Below are positions 8,562 to 16,062 of a stretch of 46,190 nt of DNA, one piece after another. The position numbers and the translations under genes were made by a program. This stretch comes from Candidatus Poribacteria bacterium (GTDB taxonomy: Bacteria > Poribacteria > WGA-4E > WGA-3G), in assembly GCA_026710795.1 (NCBI GenBank), contig JAPOQK010000093.1:1-46190 (forward strand). Direction: 5' to 3'. The notes beneath the pieces are model-generated. The model saw nothing but the letters and a program-made list of their open reading frames with translations, searched no databases and was not told the DNA's origin. Within the stretch, counting starts at the first letter, position 1; every line of letters begins with the position of its first letter.

Positions 8562-9077
8562 ATGATATTAGAATACGAGGGTATAACACCCAATATACAT
8601 TCCTCTGTCTTTGTGGCTCCGGGGGCAATGATAATTGGAGATGTGAAAATCGGAGAAGAATCCACAGTTTGGTTCAACTGTGTGCTCCGAGGTGACCTTG
8701 AACCGATACATATTGGGTGTCGCACGAATATCCAAGACGGAACGGTGATTCACATGGATAAAGAGATCCCATGTTTTATCGGTGATGATGTCACAGTTGG
8801 TCACGGGGCAATTCTACATAGCTGCTCAATTGGAAATGAAGCCTTAATAGGAATGGGAGCAATACTACTAACTGGTTGCAAAATAGGTGAACGTGCAATT
8901 GTTGCGGCAGGAACACTTGTTCGCGAAGGACAGGAAATTCCATCTGGAACAATTGCAATGGGAGTACCAGCAATAGTACGTAGAGAAGCTACCGAAGCCG
9001 AATTTGAACGCGTTAGACACGGTAAAGATGACTACGTTTTACGCGGAAAAATAATGAAAGAAAGTTTGAATAAATAG
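8562..9077 (+). CDS. Gamma-carbonic anhydrase-like hexapeptide-repeat protein (YrdA/PaaY type)
   Basis: A 171-residue left-handed beta-helix protein. The three metal-ligand histidines of the gamma-carbonic anhydrase family are all present: H64 in VIHMD, and H81 and H86 in GHGAILHSC. The block WFNCVLRGDLEPIHIG and the C-terminal MGVPAKV-like GVPAIVRR are also conserved. Members trimerise and bind zinc or iron; whether this one hydrates CO2 is unknown, since many members lack the proton-shuttle residues. The start ATG has AAGGA 7 bases upstream, 11 bases after the permease stop. Confidence 0.88.
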   Translation: MILEYEGITPNIHSSVFVAPGAMIIGDVKIGEESTVWFNCVLRGDLEPIHIGCRTNIQDGTVIHMDKEIPCFIGDDVTVGHGAILHSCSIGNEALIGMGAILLTGCKIGERAIVAAGTLVREGQEIPSGTIAMGVPAIVRREATEAEFERVRHGKDDYVLRGKIMKESLNK

Positions 9078-9130
9078 TATAGAATAAGATGTACAAAGAA
9101 CACCTACTCATAGTTTGAAAAGGAGTTATT

Positions 9131-10171
9131 ATGGCAAAACACACATGTCTGATGATTGGTGGAAGTGGCATGGCTGGTGGTTGGATTCACAACTTCCGAA
9201 ATAACTTTAGCGATCGTGTTGAGATTATTGGGTTAGCAGATGTAAAAACCGATGTTCTAAAAAATCAAGGAGAGGCGTTAGGACTGAGTTCGTCGCAACT
9301 TTTCACAGATTTCAACGAAGCATGTGCATCCGTTAAGGCAGATTTCTGTGGTGTGGCAACGCCTCCTCCATTTCATAGTCCAGCGGCGGTTGCAGCAATG
9401 GAAAATGGCATGCCGGTGATCTGCGAAAAACCGATTGCAGATACCTTAGAAGCAGCGAAAGCGATGGTGCGAACATCCCAGAAGACAGGGTTGCCGTGTG
9501 CAATTATACAAAACTATCGCTATGCAAACAATAAGCAGGAATTAGTCCGTATACGTGAGGAAGGAAGATTAGGACGATTACAACATATTGTCGGTAGATA
9601 CGCATGTGATTATCGTCGCTATCTTTCATGGGGTGTGGATTGGCGGCACGATATGGATTTTAGTCTGTTATTTGAAGCGTCCGTTCATCACCTTGATATG
9701 CTCCGTTTTCTCTCTGGTGGTGATTGTGAAACGCTGGTTGGATTCGGATGGAATCCTGAATGGTCGAGTTTCAAGCATTTTTCAAGCGGATACTATTTGA
9801 TGCGGATGGATAATGGTGTCCATACCTCTTATGAAGGAAACAGTACCGCTGCAGGTATCATCAATTGTTGGAATGGAGAATACTACCGTGCAGAATTTGA
9901 AGAAGGCACTGTTGAAATCGGTGGTGGAAACCAGATGACAATCCATCGCGTTGGGGGTGAGAAAGAAGTATATGAAGCACCACCTATCAGTCATTACGCA
10001 CATCACTACCTATTTAATGAATTTTTAGATTGGCTTGATGGCGGTGAACCTTCTGCTACACGGATTGAAGACAATATCAAGAGTTTTGTCCTTGTTATCG
10101 CTGCAATGGAAACGACTGAAGATGGTCAACCAAAACATATTGCCGATTACCTAAGCGATTTAAATCTATAG
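9131..10171 (+). CDS. Gfo/Idh/MocA-family NAD(P)-dependent oxidoreductase
   Basis: The 346-residue protein begins with a Rossmann fold: GGSGMAG at about 9-15, then an acidic loop GLADVK. The family signature EKP is in VICEKPIAD (about 97-105). The C-terminal domain has the usual open beta-sheet pattern with the HHLDMLRFL helix. Enzymes of this family oxidise or reduce sugars, inositols and related polyols; the substrate here is not identifiable. AAAAGGAG lies 6 bases upstream of the ATG. Large numbers of such oxidoreductases accompany PhyH and LamG genes in Poribacteria and Planctomycetes. Confidence 0.9.
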   Translation: MAKHTCLMIGGSGMAGGWIHNFRNNFSDRVEIIGLADVKTDVLKNQGEALGLSSSQLFTDFNEACASVKADFCGVATPPPFHSPAAVAAMENGMPVICEKPIADTLEAAKAMVRTSQKTGLPCAIIQNYRYANNKQELVRIREEGRLGRLQHIVGRYACDYRRYLSWGVDWRHDMDFSLLFEASVHHLDMLRFLSGGDCETLVGFGWNPEWSSFKHFSSGYYLMRMDNGVHTSYEGNSTAAGIINCWNGEYYRAEFEEGTVEIGGGNQMTIHRVGGEKEVYEAPPISHYAHHYLFNEFLDWLDGGEPSATRIEDNIKSFVLVIAAMETTEDGQPKHIADYLSDLNL

Positions 10172-10174
10172 AAT

Positions 10175-10474
10175 ATGTTGAACTCAAAACCTGAAATACC
10201 GGTTGTCCTTGACGACATTCCAGAATCCGAACAGCAAGAACTACTTGAAAATTTAGCGCATTGGATAGTCCGTCGAAGTCTTACTACTCCTGCGATTCTG
10301 TTAATAGAAACAGGGAAACCCCTTAACTTTTTGGGATCGCAATTATTGCTTGCCTTGAGTCCTTTTGTGCAAGCATTTTTCAAAGGAGATAAGTACCATA
10401 AATTAGCACTCATATTGGAAAAAGATGAAAATGTGGAATTGCTCTTGCAGCTTATAGAAAAGTCTGAAGGATGA
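10175..10474 (+). CDS. Small uncharacterised protein, coupled to the oxidoreductase
   Basis: A 99-residue protein starting three bases after the stop of the preceding gene, so probably co-translated. It has an acidic N-terminus, a hydrophobic centre (TTPAILLIETGKPLNFLGSQ, then LLLALSPFVQAFF, about 48-72) and an acidic C-terminal helix. The hydrophobic part is interrupted by charged residues and looks more like a membrane-associated hairpin than two clear spans. I do not recognise a family with certainty. The next gene, an acyltransferase E2, starts 26 bases later, so all three probably share a transcript. Confidence 0.7.
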   Translation: MLNSKPEIPVVLDDIPESEQQELLENLAHWIVRRSLTTPAILLIETGKPLNFLGSQLLLALSPFVQAFFKGDKYHKLALILEKDENVELLLQLIEKSEG

Positions 10475-10500
10475 TGAATGAATATGAATAGGAGAAATTG

Positions 10501-11868
10501 ATGGCTGTTGAACTTAGAATGCTCCAGATGGACCAGACAATGACGAAGGGAAAAATCGGAAAGTGGCTTGTTAAGGAAGGGGATACTGTAACGGAAGGAC
10601 AACCTTTACTGGAAATAGAGACGGATAAGGTTGTTCATGAACAGGAGTCCCCTACTGACGGGGTTATAGCACAAATCCTCCCGGAAGAAGGAAGCGACGT
10701 ACCGGTTAATGCATTGTTAGCTATTATCGCTGCACCAGGAGAAGAGGTAGAAAGAGTGGAAGCAGATTTACCCGAAGAACCTGAACAACCAATTGAGACA
10801 CCCAAACCTTCGACCATACTGACTGATGGAACAGATACGCAGCCATCTCGTTCAGTATCATCAATTACAGCCATTAAAGCATCCCCTGCAGCACAACAAC
10901 TTGCTGAGAAACTTGCAATTGACTTGAAACATGTGAAAGCATCTGGTCCAGGTGGACGTATACTTGAAAGTGATATACATCGTTTCATTGAAACCAGAGG
11001 AGAAGCAACAACTGAAACTGCACGTCTCAAAGCCTCACCACTTGCACGCAGGTTAGCAAAGGAATTTGGTCTTGATCTCACAAAAATTGATGGGTCAGGT
11101 CCTGATGGTAGAATTGTCCGCGATGATGTGTTGCAAGCAACAGAAGAGATTCCACCACAGGTTTTACATAAAGAACCTGCTGTTTCAGAGATAGTTGAAC
11201 TTAGCGGAATACGTAAAATCATCGCAGAACGGATGACAATGAGTGTCCAAACAAACGCAAGTGTCACTCTCCATACCGAAGTAGATGCAACATCTCTTGT
11301 TGAGTTACGCGGTCAGTTGAATGAAATAGTACAAGGACAAGAGATAAATATCACATATACCGATTTGATTGTGAAGATTGTCGCACACACTTTACGAGAG
11401 CATCCACGAATTAACGCAACTCTAACCGATGAAGGTATACAATTGTTGGCTGATATAAACATTGGGGTGGCTGTGGCATTGGAAGATGGACTTGTTGTTC
11501 CGGTTGTCCGTAATGTAGATCAAATAGGTTTGGGAGCAATTTCGGGACAGATAAAAACTTTAGCGGATAAAGCACGTAACAATCAACTCGCACCTGGAGA
11601 ACTTCAAGACGGCACCTTCACATTGACAAATCTCGGTAATTATGGTGTTGATGCATTTACTCCTATTATCAACCCACCTGAGTCTGCGATACTTGGTGTT
11701 GGTCGCATTATCAAAAAACCGGTTGTCCATAATGATGAAATTACTATACGACACATGCTTACCTTAAGCTTGACATTTGACCACAGAATAGTTGATGGTG
11801 CTCCAGCCGCACAGTTTTTACAGACGGTGTCAGAATATATACAAAATCCGTATTTATTACTTATATAG
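10501..11868 (+). CDS. Dihydrolipoamide acyltransferase (E2) with two peripheral-subunit-binding domains
   Basis: The 455-residue protein is the core E2 of a 2-oxoacid dehydrogenase complex. Residues 1-80 are a lipoyl domain with the lipoylated lysine K43 in ETDKV. Two E1/E3-binding domains follow in tandem, 127-163 and 178-213, each with the ASP.A..LA......SGP.GRI pattern; one copy is usual. The catalytic domain (about 225-455) ends with the active-site DHRIVDG block (H428, D432). ATG 10501 has AGGAG 6 bases upstream; the TTG before it is not needed. No E1 or E3 gene is near, so the substrate (pyruvate, branched-chain or acetoin) cannot be assigned. The next gene starts 9 bases later. Confidence 0.92.
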   Translation: MAVELRMLQMDQTMTKGKIGKWLVKEGDTVTEGQPLLEIETDKVVHEQESPTDGVIAQILPEEGSDVPVNALLAIIAAPGEEVERVEADLPEEPEQPIETPKPSTILTDGTDTQPSRSVSSITAIKASPAAQQLAEKLAIDLKHVKASGPGGRILESDIHRFIETRGEATTETARLKASPLARRLAKEFGLDLTKIDGSGPDGRIVRDDVLQATEEIPPQVLHKEPAVSEIVELSGIRKIIAERMTMSVQTNASVTLHTEVDATSLVELRGQLNEIVQGQEINITYTDLIVKIVAHTLREHPRINATLTDEGIQLLADINIGVAVALEDGLVVPVVRNVDQIGLGAISGQIKTLADKARNNQLAPGELQDGTFTLTNLGNYGVDAFTPIINPPESAILGVGRIIKKPVVHNDEITIRHMLTLSLTFDHRIVDGAPAAQFLQTVSEYIQNPYLLLI

Positions 11869-11877
11869 GAAAATAAA

Positions 11878-12504
11878 ATGAAAAAATGGATAACTATTCT
11901 TCTCACATTATCTCTGTTCACAGTTGGTAATGCACAGGAATCTGATCATGATTTTCGACTTGCGTCAGATATAAATGCTGATGGCATAATCAACATCCTT
12001 GATTTGGTATTTGTCGCTTCTCACTTCGGTGAATCACCGTCTGAAGATCAAATTCCAAATCCAGATATTAACAGGGATGAGATTGTAGATATACTTGACC
12101 TTACACAGGCTGCTATACACTTTGGCAAGTTTTCTGGTGTCCCATTAATATTAACCGATAAAACATTTGACAACGTTATACGTAACGCAAAACTACCAAT
12201 CTTGGTTGATTTTAAGTCTGATTACTGAATTTACTGCATATTGATGAAACCGGTGGTTTCTGAAATTGCGATAGAATACCGCGATGTATTCGCTATAGCA
12301 AAGTTAGATGTGAATGACAATCCGATAAAAACAGCGGAATACCACATACGTGGCACGCCAACATACAAACTATTCTATAAAGGGAATGTGGCAAGAACAA
12401 TACTTGGTGCTATGCCGAAGGAGAGATTGGTTGAACAAATTTTTGTGGGATTAATTTCGGTGATACAAGAACCACTCACACAAGAGCAGACCGACAGCGA
12501 ATAA
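11878..12504 (+). CDS. Predicted selenoprotein: secreted dockerin-thioredoxin with Sec at an in-frame UGA
   Basis: Read through one TGA (12226-12228), this is a single 208-residue protein. Residues 1-20 are a signal peptide ending NAQ. Two dockerin/EF-hand repeats follow, DINADGIINILDL and DINRDEIVDILDL. From about 88 on is a thioredoxin domain: LVDF before the active site, then Y-U117-I-Y-C120 where the UGA sits exactly at the first Cys of the CGPC motif, LMKP after it, and the cis-proline loop IRGTPTYKLFYKG (P161). Frame is kept on both sides and family features continue for 90 residues after the UGA. A SECIS-like hairpin follows. The Trp pairs around the site are changed (KSDY for WAEW). 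It lies 9 bases after the E2 gene. The alternative is a recent nonsense mutation of the Cys codon. Confidence 0.8.
12229..12266 (+). promoter_or_regulatory. Predicted bacterial SECIS element
   Basis: The mRNA just behind the UGA folds into a stem GAAACC (12246-12251) / GGTTTC (12255-12260) closed by a GGU loop, with an outer ATT/AAT pairing (12240-12242, 12264-12266) across a 3-by-3 internal loop. The apical loop starts 23 bases after the UGA and carries G and U, as required for SelB binding in bacterial elements. The hairpin lies inside the coding frame, which is normal in bacteria. SelB, SelA and tRNA-Sec genes are not in the window. Confidence 0.6.
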
Positions 12505-14340
12505 TACTACCCATTGCCACACCTGCCGAGTGATGGGTAGTAAATTTTCTTTATTGTCTAAATATTCAGGTGGGTGTGTTTCAGTTGTGGTTAGTGATAG
12601 GGTAGATTCTTCTTCATCAAGTAAATTCACTGCAAACCGTTTATAGATCCTATTATCAATAAGTATGGAATAAACACCTATTTGGTCTGTTTCAGCAAAC
12701 ACATCGCTATCTACGTCAACCAGATTTCCATCAGGTTTCTCTACCTGAATAGTAGATGTCTCCTCAACAGATAAATTAAGTAATAGACTCTCACCTGTCC
12801 GAAAATTCTGCCCAAAATTGTCATTCTGTCCTTCCATAGATCTAACCGGAAATGTTTTGGACTCAAGCCAGGCTAAGCATTGATACATCAATAACGGTCC
12901 GTCAGGCATAGTTGTAGAGAGAGGAGAGTATTCTGGATTAAAAGCATCAAATTCGAAAACAAGGTAATGTCTACCAGAATCTACTCCAAGCCACACCACA
13001 GAACCTTTTTCCGTTTCAAGAAGCGAGTCACTCCATATCGGTATATTTCTTTGCACAGATTCTCTTATCTGCATATTCATTAGAGACACGTTATGCATGA
13101 CTGGATGCGTTATGTTCTCATTAATAACGCGAACAGGTGTAGTAATCGCTTCAACAGATGTATTTGATATAGAAGGTAGTTCGTCTTGCCAATTAATATA
13201 GATGGCTCCTTGGGATGAATTGATAGTCAAGAAACCTTGTTCTGATTGAACTCTTTGATCAAAAATAACTACGTCCGCATCGCCAGTTCCGTGAAATTCA
13301 TCTGTAGATACTTTTTGGATTTCAATGTGTTCTCCGTAGCTTTCCAATAACAAATTCAAGAACGATTGATTTCTGTCACTGACGAGGAGGATTCTGAATT
13401 GGTTTCTTGCATTGAAGAATGCCCATGCATTATTGTCCAATTCAAAATCATCTTTAACATCAACAAGGTGTAGATTAACTGCAACGCCTTCTAACCTTTT
13501 CTCTGCATTAATATAGAACAGGATATTTCTTACTTCACCTGAGGGAATTGTGAGAAATTTCTCGTCAATAGATATTCCACCTTCTAATTCTAAGCGTGCC
13601 TCAACGACTTTATCGGTATCAGTCCAATTTTGTATGCCAGCGAAAACTTGGAATTGGTCTGCAATTCTTTCTACTCTGAATTTGACAATTCCAATATTAT
13701 CCGCTTCATCACCAACCGTGATTACATTGATAGGCACAGAAGTAACCGGTATATTTTTCGGGGAATCACTAACAAAATAAATTTGATCTTGTTCTGTATC
13801 AGAATAGCGTATCGCGTAATCAAAAACTGATGTCAAGCTTCCACCATTGTGCGTTGGTCTGATATTTTCTACAGCCTTTTGCAATGTTTCCTTATCAGTT
13901 GTGAATGTGTGTTGAATAAAGGGTTTGGGGGCATGTGTTGCCATTACCATCATACCACCACTGGCAGAAACCTGATTGATATGATTCAACACCTCCTGTT
14001 TGGCAAGTGTTAATCGGGTTTCACCTAATTCTTTTGACAGCATACTTGCGGAATTGTCAACGATGTATATTATTTTACCCTGTATGATACCCGGAATACG
14101 TAGTGCAGGACGTGCTACACCTGTGATAATAAGGAGTAACAGTAGACATTGTATAATTGGTAGCAGAATATTACGGAGTCGTTGAAACGGGACGTTCGCT
14201 TTCTGATCATCAGCACTGGCACGCCATAGCATTATACTCGGAACAACATAACGTTGTCTGCGAAGTCTGAGAAAATGTAACACGACCACAATAGGGATAA
14301 TACCTAAAAGGTAAAATGCAGCGGGGTTCAGAAATGCCAT
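12451..14340 (-). CDS. BatA-like membrane protein with von Willebrand factor A domain
   Basis: A 629-residue protein. Residues 1-80 have the aerotolerance-regulator N-terminal layout: a first membrane segment (about 8-25), RLRRQRYVVPS, then a second segment (about 58-78). A VWA domain starts at about 88 with the metal-binding DNSAS (MIDAS) motif and runs to about 260. The rest is a large periplasmic-type beta-rich region, closing with a membrane segment (WQWVVLFAVGLLLCEW) and a short basic tail. Such proteins act with DUF58 and MoxR partners in envelope stress or protein assembly. A second member is at 32490. Its last 54 bases overlap the convergent selenoprotein gene, but the shared tail is typical of the family and so looks genuine. 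Confidence 0.85.
   Translation of the reverse strand: MAFLNPAAFYLLGIIPIVVVLHFLRLRRQRYVVPSIMLWRASADDQKANVPFQRLRNILLPIIQCLLLLLIITGVARPALRIPGIIQGKIIYIVDNSASMLSKELGETRLTLAKQEVLNHINQVSASGGMMVMATHAPKPFIQHTFTTDKETLQKAVENIRPTHNGGSLTSVFDYAIRYSDTEQDQIYFVSDSPKNIPVTSVPINVITVGDEADNIGIVKFRVERIADQFQVFAGIQNWTDTDKVVEARLELEGGISIDEKFLTIPSGEVRNILFYINAEKRLEGVAVNLHLVDVKDDFELDNNAWAFFNARNQFRILLVSDRNQSFLNLLLESYGEHIEIQKVSTDEFHGTGDADVVIFDQRVQSEQGFLTINSSQGAIYINWQDELPSISNTSVEAITTPVRVINENITHPVMHNVSLMNMQIRESVQRNIPIWSDSLLETEKGSVVWLGVDSGRHYLVFEFDAFNPEYSPLSTTMPDGPLLMYQCLAWLESKTFPVRSMEGQNDNFGQNFRTGESLLLNLSVEETSTIQVEKPDGNLVDVDSDVFAETDQIGVYSILIDNRIYKRFAVNLLDEEESTLSLTTTETHPPEYLDNKENLLPITRQVWQWVVLFAVGLLLCEWFLYHRN
12505..12553 (+). 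terminator. Rho-independent-type terminator behind the selenoprotein gene
   Basis: Directly after the stop codon, TACTACCCAT (12505-12514) pairs perfectly with ATGGGTAGTA (12533-12542) around an 18-base loop, followed by AATTTTCTTT. The hairpin lies within the 3' coding part of the convergent VWA gene, so its sequence is under two constraints. Confidence 0.55.
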
Positions 14341-14449
14341 TTTTCAACATCGTTAACTTATTGGAGATGAAACACAAAATTTGTTATAATTCAAAATAAT
14401 ATCAAATTATGGTTCTGTTCCACTTGGATGGATAATAGAAAGGTATCAT

Positions 14450-14496
14450 TCTATATATCGCACTTCATAGTCTGAGTGGATAATGCGATATATAGA
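14450..14496. repeat. Perfect 13-base inverted repeat in an intergenic gap
   Basis: TCTATATATCGCA (14450-14462) and TGCGATATATAGA (14484-14496) are exact reverse complements separated by 21 bases. A further TATCAT/ATGATA pair lies just outside. It sits between the end of the 146-residue gene and the start of the VWA gene, both on the minus strand. There is no U-tract, so it could be an operator or a processing stem rather than a terminator. Confidence 0.55.
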
Positions 14497-14502
14497 AAAA
14501 CG

Positions 14503-14943
14503 TTATGATACGGGTTCTTCTACTGGCGCAGCTGAAGCAGTAGATGAAGAATCTCCATTCTCTCTTTCGTTTAGACTTTTGAGGACTTCCTCCGCATCTA
14601 TCTTGCCTACTTCACCGTAGTTTTGCAATAACTCACATTCTTCACGAACTCTATCGTAATCTTCGAGTTCCAAATAGATATTCGCCAAGTTCTTATGCAT
14701 CTCACGAAAGACACCAGGCCAATTTCGTTCACCTTCTTTGTCAACAATCTTCGTTGCGTTTTCTATTGCAATGTTAACAACATTATCAAGTTCAGCCTTT
14801 TCCGATGCGGAAAAGGGAACATTTTCCTGGTTTTGTTTTTCGTTATAGGAACGTAATGCACCCAGTGCCTTATCACATTGGTTATATGTCTTTTCAATGC
14901 TCAATGCACCTTCAAATATTTTTGATAAAAAACCAAATCTCAT
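14503..14943 (-). CDS. Uncharacterised helical protein, 146 residues
   Basis: The protein is mostly helical and charged, with a pattern near residues 85-125 (NLANIYLELEDYDRVREECE) that resembles a single tetratricopeptide repeat pair. The last 20 residues are Ser/Ala/Pro/Glu-rich and probably disordered. No signal peptide or membrane segment is seen. It is 48 bases downstream of the LamG gene on the same strand and ends in an inverted repeat. I do not recognise a family. Confidence 0.7.
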   Translation of the reverse strand: MRFGFLSKIFEGALSIEKTYNQCDKALGALRSYNEKQNQENVPFSASEKAELDNVVNIAIENATKIVDKEGERNWPGVFREMHKNLANIYLELEDYDRVREECELLQNYGEVGKIDAEEVLKSLNERENGDSSSTASAAPVEEPVS

Positions 14944-14991
14944 AAATCAAAGTCTCCACAAGCTAAAGCATTGGAATTTGACGGAGACGTG

Positions 14992-15771
14992 TTAAAATGT
15001 TGATTTCAATTGTCCCCAAGTAACTGTCAATTTGTCTTTAGCTTCTACAGATAGAACACCAGCAACACCAAGTTCCATAGATGCTTTTATCTCTTCCTCA
15101 GACAACGCTTTGGAATAAATAACAACTTCATCTATTATTGCATCTTCAATAGGATGCGTATTTGGACCTTCGCCAGCCCCAACGTAGATATTTGCATTTT
15201 TGTACTTCCCAAACTGAATGTTTTCAGCTGCTGAACCGATCAATTCACCGTCGATATATATCTTCCCATCTTCGCCATTTGCAACTAAAACATAGTGATA
15301 CCATTGCTTCTTTTCAAATGTGAAGTTAGCAAGACTTTTGTCTTGATGTTGTCCAGCATCCCAAAAAGGGTTAGAACTCGGTGATAACATCAAGCGGAAC
15401 AAGCAACATCCAGGATCATCGGTTTCAATTGAAATAACACCGCTATGGCTTGCGTGATTATTCACATATAACCAAGCTTCCAGTGTAACCTCACCACTCT
15501 CACCTATAGGGACAACAAAATCACTTGGCGGACTATGTTGAACAACGCCTCCATTTAGATGAATTGCTTTTCCAAATTGTCCATCAACGAGTTTACCGTT
15601 GCCAGTTAATTCAGCATCAGTGCCGTTGCCAGATTTATCTTTGACAATTTTTCCATCAAGTTTATCAAAGGAGTAATAGACAAGAATGTCTTCTTTCTCA
15701 ACAGCGTATGTATAACATACAGCGAATACCAGTAATACTGCAAGTCCAAAGAATAATATATTTTTATGCAT
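14992..15771 (-). CDS. Secreted LamG (concanavalin A-like) domain protein
   Basis: A 259-residue protein with a signal peptide (MHKNILFFGLAVLLVFAVCYTYA) and one LamG/laminin-G-like domain: LVYYSFDKLDG..VKDKSGNG at the start, VTLEAWLYV, the WYHYVLVANGEDGKIYIDGELIG hairpin, and the closing IIDEVVIYSKALSEEEI. These domains bind carbohydrates or act as adhesins. The ATG at 15771 is preferred because AAGGAG lies 9 bases upstream; the ATG at 15780 abuts the ribosome site. The C-terminal VEAKDKLTVTWGQLK tail is shared by many planctomycete and poribacterial LamG proteins. Confidence 0.88.
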   Translation of the reverse strand: MHKNILFFGLAVLLVFAVCYTYAVEKEDILVYYSFDKLDGKIVKDKSGNGTDAELTGNGKLVDGQFGKAIHLNGGVVQHSPPSDFVVPIGESGEVTLEAWLYVNNHASHSGVISIETDDPGCCLFRLMLSPSSNPFWDAGQHQDKSLANFTFEKKQWYHYVLVANGEDGKIYIDGELIGSAAENIQFGKYKNANIYVGAGEGPNTHPIEDAIIDEVVIYSKALSEEEIKASMELGVAGVLSVEAKDKLTVTWGQLKSTF

Positions 15772-15897
15772 GTTTCGCATCTCCTTTTTCAGATTTACAT
15801 ATCACTATACCAGATATTCTAATTAAGGTCAATAAGTTATCTATGCATTCCGAGGGTTATTTATAGTGAACTTTAGAGTTAACAGGACATTTTGAGT

Positions 15898-15963
15898 TGT
15901 AGGAGGGAACTCCAATTCCCGACTATTAGTGAGTTTTGTCGCGATTCGGAGATCGCTCCTACA
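15898..15963. repeat. Degenerate copy of the TGTAGGAG palindromic repeat
   Basis: TGTAGGAG (15898-15905) and CTCCTACA (15956-15963) are perfect inverted ends around a diverged centre containing GTCGCGATTCGGAG. Better copies are at 23397-23535 and 27991-28034. The rest of the gap 15772-16033 holds nothing else I can identify apart from a short AGGGTTATTT motif shared with 21951 and 44790. Confidence 0.55.
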
Positions 15964-16033
15964 GAGGAATGATTAATATTGAAAATCATAAGACTTGGAA
16001 ACTGAATAACTCTACCCATAATACACTTTCTGA

Positions 16034-16061
16034 TTTACATGGGTATATGTTATACTATAAT
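16034..16061 (+). promoter_or_regulatory. Promoter placed for a leaderless or near-leaderless mRNA
   Basis: TTTACA (16034-16039), 16 bases, then TATAAT (16056-16061). The start of transcription would fall at about 16068, next to ATG codons at 16063 and 16069, leaving no room for a ribosome site. Confidence 0.5.
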
Positions 16062-16062
16062 T

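Noticed and set aside
10635..11267. 210-codon open frame on the minus strand inside the E2 gene
   Set aside because: It lies opposite a complete, well-conserved acyltransferase, is Ser/Thr-rich without any domain, and has no ribosome site.
12226..12228. UGA as plain nonsense mutation making a pseudogene
   Set aside because: It is possible, but the stop falls exactly on the catalytic Cys codon, the frame and family motifs continue for 90 residues, and a properly spaced SECIS-like hairpin follows.
12241..12504. Separate 87-residue ORF starting within the thioredoxin domain
   Set aside because: It starts mid-domain at a TTG without a ribosome site and is in frame with the preceding ORF across one UGA. 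It reads better as the C-terminal part of one selenoprotein.
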